A stretch of DNA of 50,933 bases from Helicobacter bilis (lineage in GTDB: Bacteria > Campylobacterota > Campylobacteria > Campylobacterales > Helicobacteraceae). Positions 28,978 to 38,849 of this stretch are shown one piece after another. Positions within the stretch are counted from its first letter, which is position 1, and the number at the start of each line of letters is the position of its first letter. Location of the stretch: assembly GCF_900198365.1 (NCBI RefSeq), contig NZ_FZMS01000026.1:1-50933 (forward strand), given 5' to 3'. A program made the position numbers and the translations under genes. The notes beneath the pieces were generated by a model. The model was not told the origin of the DNA. It saw only the letters and a list, made by a program, of their open reading frames with translations, and made no database searches.

Positions 28978-30285
28978 ATGCTAAAAAAGTTAATAACCGC
29001 AGGTGCGTTAAGCATGGCTGTGTGTGGAGTGAGTTTCGCAAAAAATGGTGCGTTAGATATTATGGAGTGGGCATTGCAAGATGCAGCAAAAGCTGGTGTC
29101 GCGTATCATTGTGCTGGAGATAGCACTCATGCGACATGCTATTTCAAAAATGTCGATGGTTTCTTATTCCAACTCAAAGATATGCGTGCTGATATATGGC
29201 TAAGTGATAACGAAGTGAAGCAAGAGGTATCAGGCAGTATCGCCGCAAATTTTGGGGAAGATATCAATAAATTTATCCCTAAAAGCTTTACATGCAATAG
29301 TGTCTCTACACTAAAAGACTTACAAAGTAATGCCAATGGGACATGTGTCATTAAAGTCGATGTGGCGACTTTACATTTAGAGTCAAATACACTTGTAGAA
29401 TCTAAATCATTTAGATATAAGACTATGCCTACGCTTTTAGTGCAGTATATTGCAAAGGTAGATGAGTTTAGCAAAGAGTATGATCGCATTCAAACAAAAT
29501 ATGAAAATGATTTAGAAGCCTTGCAACAAGAAGCCGCTGATATGCTAGATGATATTGATGCGGATATTGATATGCTAAGTGTATCGCAAAGAAATACGCA
29601 ACACGAATATGGTTGTGGTTGTAATAGCTGTAGGTCGCAATCTCAAACATACGCCATAGAGAAAGAAATCGATCGTAAGCAAGAAATTAAAGGACAAGTA
29701 AGAAAATCCTATGAAGATAAATACGACAAGATTCAAAAGCAATATGAAGAAGAAATGCAAAACTTTAGCGATTCAGTCGTAGCGTGGCTTAGCCAATACA
29801 ACTATACTATGCAGGAAGCACGCGTTTATGTCCGTGCTAATAAACTTGCTACAAGTGCGTTTGAAACCTTTGCAAAAGAATATCTTGCCTTTAATGAGAA
29901 TATCCCGCTATCAAAAGATGAGAGAATTGAAAGGGCAAACGAGAAGAAACGCATTACGGCCCAATACTATTCTAGCTTAGAAGCCAGTCGTGCTGGTGGT
30001 ATGACTTTTGTAGAGCAAAGCCCATATTTAGCACCGCATCTAAAGAAAAGCTTACAAAAAATAGTGTCAGACCACGCACAGCTTTTAGATCCAAATGCAA
30101 AGAAAAGAAGTGTGAAAATCCTTATCACGCCGCTAGATAGCACAGCGATGAATCTCGGTGATGAAGCACAAAAGATGATCAACGCTTATAACAAAAGTAG
30201 AGGTCATGGACTGATGAAAACATTCTTTGATATTGTAAATAAATATGAGATTAAATCTGTGCGTGTGTGGCCAGAAAATAACTAG
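28978..30285 (+). CDS. Secreted protein of unknown function with coiled coil
   Basis: 435 residues. A clear Sec signal ends near VSFAKNG (cleavage about residue 21). The N-terminal part (about 22-150) has four Cys (CAGDSTHATC, SFTCNS, GTCVIK) that may form two disulfides. Residues about 155-270 are strongly charged and helical (coiled coil), interrupted by a small CGCNSC motif near 213 that could bind a metal or form disulfides. The last 120 residues are alpha/beta. GAAAGGATAAGG precedes the ATG. It is a single-gene unit with its own promoter. No family was recognised; periplasmic or exported. Confidence 0.6.
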   Translation: MLKKLITAGALSMAVCGVSFAKNGALDIMEWALQDAAKAGVAYHCAGDSTHATCYFKNVDGFLFQLKDMRADIWLSDNEVKQEVSGSIAANFGEDINKFIPKSFTCNSVSTLKDLQSNANGTCVIKVDVATLHLESNTLVESKSFRYKTMPTLLVQYIAKVDEFSKEYDRIQTKYENDLEALQQEAADMLDDIDADIDMLSVSQRNTQHEYGCGCNSCRSQSQTYAIEKEIDRKQEIKGQVRKSYEDKYDKIQKQYEEEMQNFSDSVVAWLSQYNYTMQEARVYVRANKLATSAFETFAKEYLAFNENIPLSKDERIERANEKKRITAQYYSSLEASRAGGMTFVEQSPYLAPHLKKSLQKIVSDHAQLLDPNAKKRSVKILITPLDSTAMNLGDEAQKMINAYNKSRGHGLMKTFFDIVNKYEIKSVRVWPENN

Positions 30286-30475
30286 CAATATTTATAAAGA
30301 TTTGATAAAAAGTGTTTATTTTCTTACAAGTTAGCTACGCTTCATTGCGGTTATACAACACTAAAATAAAGCGTAATTTGCATTGACTATTCTCTTTGTT
30401 TAATATAGAAGCCATGTAACTTTGAAAACATACAAAGAGTTTCTGCCAATACAATCCATACACACAAAAATAAGC

Positions 30476-30481
30476 TATAAT
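30476..30481 (+). promoter_or_regulatory. -10 box (TATAAT) for gap
   Basis: AAGCTATAATCC, 41 bp before the ATG at 30522. Confidence 0.5.
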
Positions 30482-30521
30482 CCACATAATTTATATATCT
30501 AGGATTACATAAGGTTAGAAT

Positions 30522-31499
30522 ATGACACTAGGGATAAATGGGCTTGGGAGAATGGGTCGCACGATCTTGCGTGAGGCGATTAAAAGGGGACATACCATCA
30601 AAGCACTCAATGATATTGCACAATGGGAGATTTTGACTTATCTCATTGAGTTTGATAGCGCACATGGCACATTTAGTCGCAATATTTCCTATTACAATGA
30701 CACACTATGTATTGATAATCAAAAAATACATGTAAGCAATCATAATAACCCAAAAGATATTGATTTTGGTGAAGTAGATATTGTGATTGAATCAAGTGGT
30801 AAATTTCTCACGACAGAATCTATCAAGCACCATTTACAAAAAGGTGCGAAAAAAATCATCATTTCAGCCCCACCGCAAGATGATACAAAGACATTCGTGC
30901 TTGGTGTCAATCACTTAGATTACAATGGCGAGTTAATTATTTCAAATGCGTCTTGCACGACAAATTGCATTGCCCCTATTTGTGCCATACTTGATAAACA
31001 TTATGGAATCACAAGTGCTACAATGACTACAATCCACAGCTACACAAACGATCAGAATCTACTTGATAACGCACACAGAAGCGATAAAAGAAGATCAAGG
31101 GCAGCCGCAAATAATATTATCCCTACCACAACGGGGGCGGCTATCGGTCTAAAGCGAGTTTTACCGAATCTAGAGGGTAAAATTCACGGACAGAGTGTGC
31201 GAGTGCCTTTGATTGATGTTTCAATGGCGGATTTAAACTTCTATCTTAATAAAGCCACAAAACTAGATGAGATACATACTTTATTAGAATCTTATGCAAA
31301 TGATAGTATGAAAGGCATATTAAGCATTGATTCTAAATATCGTGTAAGTAGTGATTTTTTAGGGAGTGCGTATAGTAGCATTGTGGCAAAAGATTTAAGT
31401 GTGCAAGTTGGCAATATGCTAAAAATAATGGCATGGTATGATAATGAAAGCGGCTATGCAAATAGAATCTTAGATATGGCAGAGTTTATACTTGGATAA
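30522..31499 (+). CDS. gap: Glyceraldehyde-3-phosphate dehydrogenase
   Basis: Interconverts glyceraldehyde 3-phosphate and 1,3-bisphosphoglycerate with NAD(P). 325 residues, standard length. It has NAD-binding GINGLGRMGRTILREA, the catalytic Cys in SNASCTTNCIAP near residue 145, the His in TTIHSYTNDQ, and the C-terminal WYDNESGYANR. The residue after the second beta strand is ALNDI, with Asn-Asp as in NAD-preferring enzymes. Monocistronic. Confidence 0.94.
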   Translation: MTLGINGLGRMGRTILREAIKRGHTIKALNDIAQWEILTYLIEFDSAHGTFSRNISYYNDTLCIDNQKIHVSNHNNPKDIDFGEVDIVIESSGKFLTTESIKHHLQKGAKKIIISAPPQDDTKTFVLGVNHLDYNGELIISNASCTTNCIAPICAILDKHYGITSATMTTIHSYTNDQNLLDNAHRSDKRRSRAAANNIIPTTTGAAIGLKRVLPNLEGKIHGQSVRVPLIDVSMADLNFYLNKATKLDEIHTLLESYANDSMKGILSIDSKYRVSSDFLGSAYSSIVAKDLSVQVGNMLKIMAWYDNESGYANRILDMAEFILG

Positions 31500-31581
31500 T
31501 TGATACAAGATTCTAGATATTTGCGATTATCCTTAGATGTTTATTGTTAAAAATATTGCCAATATGTTGGATTTTTAATGT

Positions 31582-31587
31582 TACAAT
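31582..31587 (+). promoter_or_regulatory. -10 box (TACAAT) for the MORN-like gene
   Basis: TGTTACAATG, 31 bp before the ATG at 31618. Confidence 0.4.
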
Positions 31588-31617
31588 GTTTGCCTATTCT
31601 GCGAAAGATAAAGGAAA

Positions 31618-32334
31618 ATGATGAAGAAATGGGGCTTTTTCATTGCATTTGGTGCGTGTCTTGTTGCAATCGTTTGGGTTGTAACCAAACAAAAAGATGA
31701 AGCACATAATACTCTTGTGTATATTGATTATGATATAAATAATAGTAATGTAATTAAAAGTAAGACAACTTATATTTCTGATTCTAGTCATACTTTTAAA
31801 ATCTGTCAATCTAGAGATGGCGATACACCATGTAAAGAGATTTCAGGGGTGAAGCATGGGATACAAAAATGGTATGGCGATAGTGTTTTGAAATATGAAG
31901 ATTTTTATGATCATGGCAATCGCACACGTACAATAGCCTATTACAACAATGGGTTAAAACGAAAAGAGTGTTTATATCAAGATGATAAGCTTTTACAAAC
32001 AAATTTTTACGATAAAGATAATGCAAATTCTTTAGTTGAAACGATATTTTATAAAGATAATGAAGAAGTAAAAAAATATTATATCAACAATAAGATTCAC
32101 AAAGAGGAAAAATATCGCAATAATAGGCTTGTAAGTAGAAAAATCTATGATAGCGATGGGTTGTTACAGCGACTTGAAGAGTATAATTTCATTGGGAATA
32201 ATACAGATTCTTTTGATAATTTTTTTGAAGGGCTTGATTCTATAAATCCATTTTTATTTGAGTTTGAGAATCCAAACCCTATGCAAAGACCATATCAAGA
32301 TAAAAATACAGGGGATAGTGGTTTATGGATTTAG
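31618..32334 (+). CDS. Membrane-anchored MORN-variant repeat protein
   Basis: 238 residues. One N-terminal transmembrane segment (about 5-24). The rest contains tandem beta-hairpin repeats of the MORN_2/YwqK type, with the recurring pattern of G or NG-K-(R/K)-E-x-x-Y (HGIQKWYGDSVLKYEDFY, NNGLKRKECLYQDDKLLQTN, NKIHKEEKYRNNRLVSRKIY). Such proteins are common and mostly uncharacterised; some are annotated as YwqK-family antitoxins but no toxin is visible here. GATAAAGGAAA precedes the ATG. Probably periplasmic, anchored in the inner membrane. Confidence 0.65.
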   Translation: MMKKWGFFIAFGACLVAIVWVVTKQKDEAHNTLVYIDYDINNSNVIKSKTTYISDSSHTFKICQSRDGDTPCKEISGVKHGIQKWYGDSVLKYEDFYDHGNRTRTIAYYNNGLKRKECLYQDDKLLQTNFYDKDNANSLVETIFYKDNEEVKKYYINNKIHKEEKYRNNRLVSRKIYDSDGLLQRLEEYNFIGNNTDSFDNFFEGLDSINPFLFEFENPNPMQRPYQDKNTGDSGLWI

Positions 32335-32403
32335 TCCATTTGTGATTATTAATATTTCTTATAATAGCTAAAAATCTAACTCAAACTTTTGCTACCTTTT
32401 CAT

Positions 32404-33066
32404 TTAGCCCATACGCATAACGCCTTGTTTAATCGGCACAAAAGAGCAAGATTCTAAAATATGGCTTGTGAGTGTATGATCTTTTTGTTTTACAAATCGT
32501 GCGATAACTTGTCCGCCATTATGATATATTGGGGCTACAAGCACACCATTGACTTGCAATTGATCGCTTAGTGTTTTTGGGATACTCTCTGTGCATGCAG
32601 AAAGTAAGATTCTATCATAGGGGGCGAAAGACGCCCAACCATTCATACCATCATCAAGCTTTATATTGATATTCATAATTTGTAGTTGTGCTATACGCGA
32701 TCTTGCTTCAAGCCATAGAGATTCTATACGCTCAATGCTAAAAACTCTGCGTATAAGATGAGACAATACAACTGCTTGATAACCACTCCCAAGCCCTATT
32801 TCTAGCACACTATCTGGCTCTAATACGCTATCACCTAAATCATACGCCATGAGATAGGTTGTCATCTTTGCCACAGTGAGTGGTGCGCTAATCCATTGTT
32901 CATCACTTATAGGCAAAGCATTATCAAGGTGAAATGCGGAATGTTTTACGACAGAGGGGACAAAAAACTCCCTATCAGTTTGGCGTAATGCGGCGATGAT
33001 TCTGGGGTCAAAGCTATCTTTGACATCTTTTAGCATTTCCATGTTTTTTATTTCATGAAGTTTCAT
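32404..33066 (-). CDS. pcm: Protein-L-isoaspartate O-methyltransferase
   Basis: Methylates L-isoaspartyl residues with S-adenosylmethionine so that damaged proteins can be repaired. 220 residues. It has the region before motif I (DEQWISAPLTVAKMTTYL), motif I VLEIGLGSGYQAVVLSHL, and the post-I acidic residue in VFSIERIESL. Its ATG overlaps the stop of the amidohydrolase gene (4 bp), so the two are translationally coupled. nrdB lies just upstream; a pcm/nrdB association also occurs in H. pylori. Confidence 0.92.
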   Translation of the reverse strand: MKLHEIKNMEMLKDVKDSFDPRIIAALRQTDREFFVPSVVKHSAFHLDNALPISDEQWISAPLTVAKMTTYLMAYDLGDSVLEPDSVLEIGLGSGYQAVVLSHLIRRVFSIERIESLWLEARSRIAQLQIMNINIKLDDGMNGWASFAPYDRILLSACTESIPKTLSDQLQVNGVLVAPIYHNGGQVIARFVKQKDHTLTSHILESCSFVPIKQGVMRMG

Positions 33067-33800
33067 GCGTGCGGGATTCCTGTGTCTATATGTATTCGCA
33101 TTTTTGTAACTTCAGCGAGATTTACTTGTGCTTGTATCATCTCTTTAGAATCATTTTTATACACGATTCCATAAGGTGTGATAATGCTACTACCTTTTGC
33201 ATACTCATTGCCCGCACATGAACTAGCAATAACAAAACTTTGATTTGCAATAGCTAAAGCACGCGTTAGTGTTTGAAAATGCACTTTCCTTGCCTTACCC
33301 CATGCGGCTGGGACAAAAATCACTTGTGCGCCTTGAATCTTTTTCCATAAATCAATAAAGCGGACTTCAAAACAATTGAGAGCCGCACATAAGATTCCAT
33401 CAAGCATAAAAGTCTTAATATCCTTTATATCCCCCGCTTTAAAATGCAAGTGTTCGTTACCTAAAGGAAAAAGCTTTGCCTTTTTTTGTGTATAGGCTAT
33501 GCGTCCTTTATGAAATACTTTCAAGCGATTGACATATTTTCTGCCTTCTTGCTCTATCATAGTGATTACAATAGTTTTATCCTTGCTTAATTCTTGTAAC
33601 TTTCGCGTGGCAATCTCACTAAACTCACTTGCTTCTGCCATCTTTTGATATGCAAATCCTGTGAGAAAAACTTCACTTGCAAGAATGTAGGAATCTTTTT
33701 CACACTCTAGCACCTTTGCTTCAAGTCTTGCTAGATTCTCTTCCCAATTTGCTTTTGTCTTTAGCTGCAATGTATAAAAAGTCTTAAAAATCGTCTTCAA
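33063..33800 (-). CDS. Carbon-nitrogen hydrolase (nitrilase superfamily)
   Basis: Amidase-type hydrolase, 245 residues. The Glu-Lys-Cys triad is visible: Glu in ASEVFLTGF near residue 43, Lys in KKAKLFPLG near 107, Cys in [14 protein letters not shown] near 142. The usual CYDLRFPE motif reads CFEVRFID here. Substrate unknown; family members hydrolyse omega-amides or carbamoyl groups. It overlaps nrdB by about 17 bp and pcm by 4 bp, the middle gene of a tight leftward operon. Confidence 0.85.
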   Translation of the reverse strand: MKTIFKTFYTLQLKTKANWEENLARLEAKVLECEKDSYILASEVFLTGFAYQKMAEASEFSEIATRKLQELSKDKTIVITMIEQEGRKYVNRLKVFHKGRIAYTQKKAKLFPLGNEHLHFKAGDIKDIKTFMLDGILCAALNCFEVRFIDLWKKIQGAQVIFVPAAWGKARKVHFQTLTRALAIANQSFVIASSCAGNEYAKGSSIITPYGIVYKNDSKEMIQAQVNLAEVTKMRIHIDTGIPHA

Positions 33801-34839
33801 ATTTTAATTCTCCCCGTGTGTAATTACGCACTTTTGCTTCAAAAAAGTTTGTCCGCTGATTGTTAAAATTTACCTGTTCATCTACCCATTGTATGGGATT
33901 TTGCGTGTTATACAAGATAGGATAATCAACTGCTTTTAATCTTTTATCCGCTAAATACTCAATATATTGACGGATAATTTTTGCAGTCAAGCCTAGAATT
34001 TGTCCTTGCGTAATGTATTCCCCCCAGCTAGATTCTAAATCCACTGCTTGACGAAACATCTCCATAACCTCATCTTGTAATGCTTGTGTGAAAAGATCTG
34101 GTCTTTCTTTACGCGTAGAGATAATCATTTGTTGAAAAATCGTTAAATGTGTAATTTCATCGCGTTGGATAAAGCGTATCATTTCTGCACTATTTTGCAT
34201 TTTACCACTTCTAGCAAGTGTGTAAAAAAACGCAAAACCGCTATAAAAATAGATTCCCTCTAGAATCTGATTGGCAAACATGGCTTTTATAAGATTTGTT
34301 TCTGTTGGGTTTTTTGCAAGGTCTGTATATACATCAGCAATATAGTCATTTTTTGAGCGAAGTTTGTCATCTTTACGCCACATTTGATAGATTTCATCAG
34401 TATTTGCAGATATAGAATCTACCATAACCGCATAGCTTTGTGCGTGTAAAGATTCTTCAAACGCTTGACGCACTAAAAGCATATTTATTTCCGGGCATGT
34501 AATATATGGATTGATATTGTCTGTTAAGTTATTTGTTTGAAGTGAATCCATGAAAATAAGTTGGGCTAATGCTCTATCATAGCCTTGCTTTTCTTGCAGG
34601 GTTAGCTCCATATAATCGCGTTTATCTTGATTCATATTCACTTCTTCTGGAAACCAAGTATTTGCAAACATTGTGCGTAAAAGATTATAAGCCCACTGAT
34701 ATTTAATCTTATTTAACTCAAATATTGCGGTTGGATTCCCACCAAATATACGCCTTTCATTGACACTTTCTGTTGAGTGCGGATTATAGATTTTTTTGCG
34801 AGATACTCTATTGTCTTTCTGCGTGTTTTCACTAGTCAT
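33784..34839 (-). CDS. nrdB: Ribonucleoside-diphosphate reductase class Ia, beta subunit
   Basis: R2 subunit that holds the di-iron tyrosyl radical for ribonucleotide reduction. About 351 residues. Iron ligands appear as the Glu and His in [17 protein letters not shown] and [12 protein letters not shown], with the acidic ligand WFPEEVNM and the candidate radical tyrosine SY in the first of these. The C-terminal [12 protein letters not shown] is the tail that docks on NrdA. Two ATGs lie 6 bp apart (34845, 34839); the inner one has AAGGA at proper distance, whereas the outer one lies on top of it. nrdA is not in the window. Confidence 0.93.
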   Translation of the reverse strand: MTSENTQKDNRVSRKKIYNPHSTESVNERRIFGGNPTAIFELNKIKYQWAYNLLRTMFANTWFPEEVNMNQDKRDYMELTLQEKQGYDRALAQLIFMDSLQTNNLTDNINPYITCPEINMLLVRQAFEESLHAQSYAVMVDSISANTDEIYQMWRKDDKLRSKNDYIADVYTDLAKNPTETNLIKAMFANQILEGIYFYSGFAFFYTLARSGKMQNSAEMIRFIQRDEITHLTIFQQMIISTRKERPDLFTQALQDEVMEMFRQAVDLESSWGEYITQGQILGLTAKIIRQYIEYLADKRLKAVDYPILYNTQNPIQWVDEQVNFNNQRTNFFEAKVRNYTRGELKFEDDF

Positions 34840-34883
34840 ACTCATTTCCTTTAAATGTGGAATTATAACAAAAAAGGTGAATT

Positions 34884-35858
34884 TTACATACTATTTTTAT
34901 TTGCAACACGAGAGCAAATAAAGGCAATGGCAATAAATCCTACGCCAATAAGCCCTGTGATAATCTCACTTACTTCCATAAAAATCTTTAATAGCATAAT
35001 AATAGCTAATGCCCCGATAGCATAATGTGCGCCATGCTCTAAATAGATAAGCTTTTGCAGTGTCTTATGCTCTACAAGATAAAGCGTCAAGCTACGCACA
35101 AACATAGCCCCAATGCCAAGCCCAATCATAATAATAAAAATATTCTCACTCAAGGCAAATGCCCCAATCACACCATCAAAACTAAAACTTGCATCAAGCA
35201 CTTCTAAATACAAAAAGCCCATAAGCCCATTACGCACACCACCAGCCCCAAGAAATTTATCTGCGGAATGAATGATTAAATACAGCACAATCGCACAAAA
35301 ATACGCCATGCCTACAAGTATATTATCCGTTAGGGCAAGTAGAATGATTCCAAGTGTGATAGCAAGCAATAAAGCAAAGTTTGGGAACTTCATAAAAAAT
35401 CGCATAATAACATTATCTTCAATAAGGCTTAGCCAATGCACCTCTTTATCTTCACTAAAAAAGAATTGCAAACACACCATAAGTAAAAACCCAGCACCAA
35501 AAGCATAAATCTCAAAACGCGTTTCTTCAAGTGTTTTATGATACTCTTGTGGTGAATACAGGGCTAAATTCAGCGTTTCAAGCATACCAAGCCTTGCTGC
35601 TACTGCCACAATAACAATAGGAAAGATAAATCTCATACCAAACACAGCGATGGGAATCCCCCAATAAATAAATCTCTTTTGCCACTTTATATCCATCGTA
35701 TCAAGCACTTTTGCATTAACCACAGCGTTATCAAATGAGAGACTAACCTCTAAGATAGAGAGTAAAATACATATGTAAATCGCCTGCCAAGCCCCAACAT
35801 AAAATGCCAAAACTAGCCCAACTAAAGTTACAACAAAAGAACTATAAAAATGCTTCAT
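34884..35858 (-). CDS. DUF475 / TerC-like integral membrane protein
   Basis: 324 residues with about nine transmembrane segments. [19 protein letters not shown] and [19 protein letters not shown] are two inverted copies of a motif with membrane-embedded Asp and Asn, as in the TerC and YjbE families, which are linked to manganese or other metal export. Metal transport is an inference from the family. It has its own promoter region and is divergent from fur, 40 bp downstream of which nothing metal-related is certain. Confidence 0.8.
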   Translation of the reverse strand: MKHFYSSFVVTLVGLVLAFYVGAWQAIYICILLSILEVSLSFDNAVVNAKVLDTMDIKWQKRFIYWGIPIAVFGMRFIFPIVIVAVAARLGMLETLNLALYSPQEYHKTLEETRFEIYAFGAGFLLMVCLQFFFSEDKEVHWLSLIEDNVIMRFFMKFPNFALLLAITLGIILLALTDNILVGMAYFCAIVLYLIIHSADKFLGAGGVRNGLMGFLYLEVLDASFSFDGVIGAFALSENIFIIMIGLGIGAMFVRSLTLYLVEHKTLQKLIYLEHGAHYAIGALAIIMLLKIFMEVSEIITGLIGVGFIAIAFICSRVANKNSM

Positions 35859-35891
35859 CGCTCCCTCATTTTGTAGTAGAATAGTGTGCGT

Positions 35892-35897
35892 ATTGTA
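35892..35897 (-). promoter_or_regulatory. -10 box for the DUF475 gene
   Basis: ATTGTA on the + strand reads TACAAT leftward, 34 bp before the start codon. Confidence 0.35.
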
Positions 35898-36014
35898 GCA
35901 TACTTTATATACACATAATATAATGTGAATCTAAGTAAGTCTTCTGTCTGTATGTCTATTACTATTTTTACTGATATTTTGAGAAAAAATACTACACTTT
36001 AAGTTTTTATTTGC

Positions 36015-36020
36015 TATAAT
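36015..36020 (+). promoter_or_regulatory. -10 box (TATAAT) for fur
   Basis: TTTGCTATAATTCTG follows a long A/T-rich stretch, 73 bp before the fur ATG. The A/T runs on both sides could hold Fur boxes, but none is clear enough to mark. Confidence 0.5.
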
Positions 36021-36092
36021 TCTGCAATTTTATTTCTAAGATTAGTTTTTACTTTTATATTATTTTTCACATTCATTATTAAGGGGATTTTC

Positions 36093-36554
36093 ATGGATAA
36101 AGCAATTACTAAACGATTAGAAACTCTAGATTCTATACTGCTTAGACTACGCGCTTCGATTAAGAAAAATGGCTTAAAAAACTCAAAACAAAGAGAAGAA
36201 ATTATAGGTGCTCTCTACAAAAGTGGCACGCATTTAAGCCCTGAAGAAATCGCTAATCAATTACGCATTAAAGATAAGAATACAAGCATTTCATCTGTGT
36301 ATAGAATCTTAAGTTTCTTAGAAAAAGAGCATTTTATTACAGCACTTGAAGCAGATAAAACGGGTAGAAGATATGAGATTGCTGCTAAAGCCCATCATGA
36401 CCATATTATTTGTTTGCAATGCGGAGAGATTATTGAGTTTGTAGATTCTGATATTGAGAGATTGCAAGTTGATATTGCAGAGAAGTTTGGCACACAGCTT
36501 ATAAGCCATGACATGCGACTTTTTGTGATGTGTGCGAAATGTAAGAATGTGTAG
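36093..36554 (+). CDS. fur: Ferric uptake regulator
   Basis: Iron-responsive DNA-binding repressor, 153 residues. A long N-terminal extension (about 1-28), as in H. pylori Fur, precedes the winged helix (LKNSKQREEIIGALYKS, HLSPEEIANQL, ISSVYRILSFL). The dimer and metal domain has HAKAHHDHIICLQCGEIIEF-type ligands (here AAKAHHDHIICLQCGEII) and the second CxxC pair CAKC at the end, forming the structural zinc site. AAGGGG precedes the ATG. It is followed after 11 bp by an unrelated-looking membrane-protein gene. Confidence 0.95.
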   Translation: MDKAITKRLETLDSILLRLRASIKKNGLKNSKQREEIIGALYKSGTHLSPEEIANQLRIKDKNTSISSVYRILSFLEKEHFITALEADKTGRRYEIAAKAHHDHIICLQCGEIIEFVDSDIERLQVDIAEKFGTQLISHDMRLFVMCAKCKNV

Positions 36555-36565
36555 TTTTTACTTAA

Positions 36566-37192
36566 ATGTTGCAGAGATTCTTGCATACAATCACACTTTA
36601 TTTATTACGAAAAAGTGCGTTTGAACGCATTATCCTTTTATGTTTGTTTGTAGTGTCTTGTGTTACTTTGCTTAGCTATATCGAATATGATGAGTGGGTG
36701 CTTACACAACGCAAACAAGTGGATATTACAACTATGCAAAGCAATATAGCCTTACTTTTTAAAGATTATGAGATTACGAGTAAATGTAAGAATGCGATTT
36801 GTTCCAATAAAGAACTAAAACAAAGGCGAATGCAAACTACACTGCCCTATACAACAAATCACTACACTTTATTTTTTACTTGTAAGGCAATGCTATGCTA
36901 TGAGTTTATACACGCCTTTGAAGCATTGCCTACACTTTTTATACACGAGATTTCATTGTCAAATGCGACAATACGAAATCTCGATTCTATGCCTTATGGG
37001 TGGAATATGGGAGTTAGGATGCAAGATAGCAAGAGTCTAGAATCTACAAATGCAGAGAATCTAGATTCTATACATTTTGCACCCCAAAGCCCTGCACCCG
37101 CCCAAGTGGTTGGGAATCTAGATTCCATAAATGATATGCCATTCACACAGGATATAAAAATCGTATTTTCTGTTGGGACATATCAAATATGA
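36566..37192 (+). CDS. Bitopic membrane protein, PilO-like in layout
   Basis: 208 residues. Short cytoplasmic N-terminus, one transmembrane segment (about 22-42), then a helical and alpha/beta periplasmic part containing Cys pairs (CKNAIC, CKAMLC). Near the end NLDS occurs three times in a low-complexity stretch, each time from the DNA word AATCTAGATTC. The pairing with the next gene (4-bp overlap ATGA) recalls PilO-PilP or GspM-GspC pairs of type IV pilus and type II secretion machines, including the Campylobacter Cts competence system. This is an inference from layout, not from sequence identity. Confidence 0.4.
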   Translation: MLQRFLHTITLYLLRKSAFERIILLCLFVVSCVTLLSYIEYDEWVLTQRKQVDITTMQSNIALLFKDYEITSKCKNAICSNKELKQRRMQTTLPYTTNHYTLFFTCKAMLCYEFIHAFEALPTLFIHEISLSNATIRNLDSMPYGWNMGVRMQDSKSLESTNAENLDSIHFAPQSPAPAQVVGNLDSINDMPFTQDIKIVFSVGTYQI

Positions 37193-37653
37193 TAACTTTA
37201 AAAACCTTTTCTAAAAGATTTATTGCAATCTCTGTTTGCATAGCTTTTCTTTTTCTTGTGTTTAAAGATAGATTCTTTATTACACCAACAGATGATATAG
37301 AATCTAAACTTTATTTTATACAGCAACAAAAAGATATTCCACACAAAGATTTTTCTTTTATAATCGATTTTTTAAGACCAAAAGAAGATAAGGCTTTACC
37401 CATTGAGTCATTACCACAGGAACATAAAGAGCCACAAGCACCGCTAAAACTCCATGCCATACTTAATAATAAAGCCTTAATTAATGAAGAATGGATTAGC
37501 CTTTATAGCACAATTAACTACAATGACAAAATCTATATTTTAGAAAAAATTACTAAACATGGAATCTTGTTATATAACAAAGATGATAGCAATGATAGAT
37601 TTTATCTTGAGATTTTTACCACACCAAAAGAGCTTTTTTTGGACATACGATAG
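37189..37653 (+). CDS. Bitopic membrane protein, PilP/GspC-like in layout
   Basis: 154 residues. One transmembrane segment (about 10-25), a polar linker, and a small C-terminal beta domain: LKLHAILNNKALINEEWISL followed by NDKIYILEKITKHGILLYNK. The order strand, N-x-x-ALI, strand, D-x-I, strand, GILL is like the homology region of GspC and PilP. Its ATG overlaps the stop of the preceding gene. It could couple to a competence pseudopilus; no other such gene is in the window. Confidence 0.4.
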   Translation: MITLKTFSKRFIAISVCIAFLFLVFKDRFFITPTDDIESKLYFIQQQKDIPHKDFSFIIDFLRPKEDKALPIESLPQEHKEPQAPLKLHAILNNKALINEEWISLYSTINYNDKIYILEKITKHGILLYNKDDSNDRFYLEIFTTPKELFLDIR

Positions 37654-37679
37654 TTGATGAATATTTTGGTTGTTAAAAG

Positions 37680-38345
37680 TCAGCACAATCTTTTATGCAA
37701 TAAGCCATAGTGTTTTAATATAGTCGCATTTCTATTTGCCATAATTTTTAATTCTTTGCGTGTATTTTTGTAATCAGGATAGAATCTTTCTACTTCTTGC
37801 CAAAAGAGTTTAGAGTGATTTGGGTGTCTAATATGTGCCAACTCATGTACCACAAGATAACGCAGTAATCTCTCATCGCACAGCACATTGCGATAATCAA
37901 TCTTTATTTGAGCCTTACTATTGCATTGCCCAAGATATGACTTTGCGAAACTAATTATTAGCTTTGTGTAGTTTAGCTGCATTTGCAAAGCGTATTCATC
38001 TAATATTTCTTTTGATTTTGCATATAATCTTTGACATAAAGATTCTATAGTGCAATCTTTTGCTAAACATTGTGTCCCAAATACTACAAGTGAGTTTGGA
38101 TACTCGTTTAGATATTGCGTTGCTAAGTCATTATTTGCATTGAATCTTGTTTGCTGTTTTAATAAAAATGTATTCATTTTAGCATGATTTTCTTTTATAT
38201 ATTGTTCTGCAATTTGTAGTGTATTTTTTGTGCGATATGGAAAATGAAAGATAAAAAAGCCCTCCACATTACACACAATACGCCATCTCTTAATGCGTTT
38301 GCTTGTCTTAATCTCAAACCAAAACCCCATAAATTCTTGCAACAA
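37680..38345 (-). CDS. YgjP-type (DUF45) zinc metallopeptidase
   Basis: 221 residues, cytoplasmic. The C-terminal part carries the zinc motif HELAH in LVVHELAHIRHPNHSKLFW near residue 165, typical of the YgjP/DUF45 family related to M48 peptidases. Substrate unknown. The preferred start is TTG at 38345, which has AAGGA about 8 bp upstream; the ATG five codons later is too far from that site. It is divergent from rplI. Confidence 0.75.
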   Translation of the reverse strand: MLQEFMGFWFEIKTSKRIKRWRIVCNVEGFFIFHFPYRTKNTLQIAEQYIKENHAKMNTFLLKQQTRFNANNDLATQYLNEYPNSLVVFGTQCLAKDCTIESLCQRLYAKSKEILDEYALQMQLNYTKLIISFAKSYLGQCNSKAQIKIDYRNVLCDERLLRYLVVHELAHIRHPNHSKLFWQEVERFYPDYKNTRKELKIMANRNATILKHYGLLHKRLC

Positions 38346-38405
38346 TTATCCTTTTTTCTGCTAAAATAACGGCGATATAGTAGCAAATCAACTTAAAGGT
38401 GTCAA

Positions 38406-38849
38406 ATGCGCGTCTTATTAATCAAAGATGTAGCGAATCTAGGCAAAGCTGGGGAAACAAAAGAAGTAAAAGATGGATATGCCAATAACTTTCTCATTGC
38501 TAAAGGACTTGCAAAACATGCCACAAATGAAGTTATCAATAAATACAAAGCAGAGCAGAAAAAACAAGCAGAACTAGAAGCATTACAGATTGCAGAAGCA
38601 AAGCAAATGCAACAAGCACTAGAAAAAATCGAGCTTACAATCTCAAAAAAAGTCGGCTCAAACAATCATCTCTTTGGATCACTCACAAAAGATGAAATCT
38701 CAAATGAATTGCAAGCCCAGCACAGAATCTCAATCGATAAAAAAGCCTTTGAGATTCCACAGATAAAAACTCTTGGCAAATTTCAAGCGGTTGTAAAACT
38801 TGGTCATGGACTACAAGCTAAGTTGAATTTAAATGTGATTGCAGAATAA
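38406..38849 (+). CDS. rplI: 50S ribosomal protein L9
   Basis: 147 residues: N-terminal rRNA-binding domain MRVLLIKDVANLGKAGETKE with VKDGYANNFLIAKGLA, the long connecting helix, and the C-terminal domain with NNHLFGSLT and KTLGKFQAVVKL. AAAGG precedes the ATG. No hslV follows, unlike in H. pylori. Confidence 0.94.
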   Translation: MRVLLIKDVANLGKAGETKEVKDGYANNFLIAKGLAKHATNEVINKYKAEQKKQAELEALQIAEAKQMQQALEKIELTISKKVGSNNHLFGSLTKDEISNELQAQHRISIDKKAFEIPQIKTLGKFQAVVKLGHGLQAKLNLNVIAE

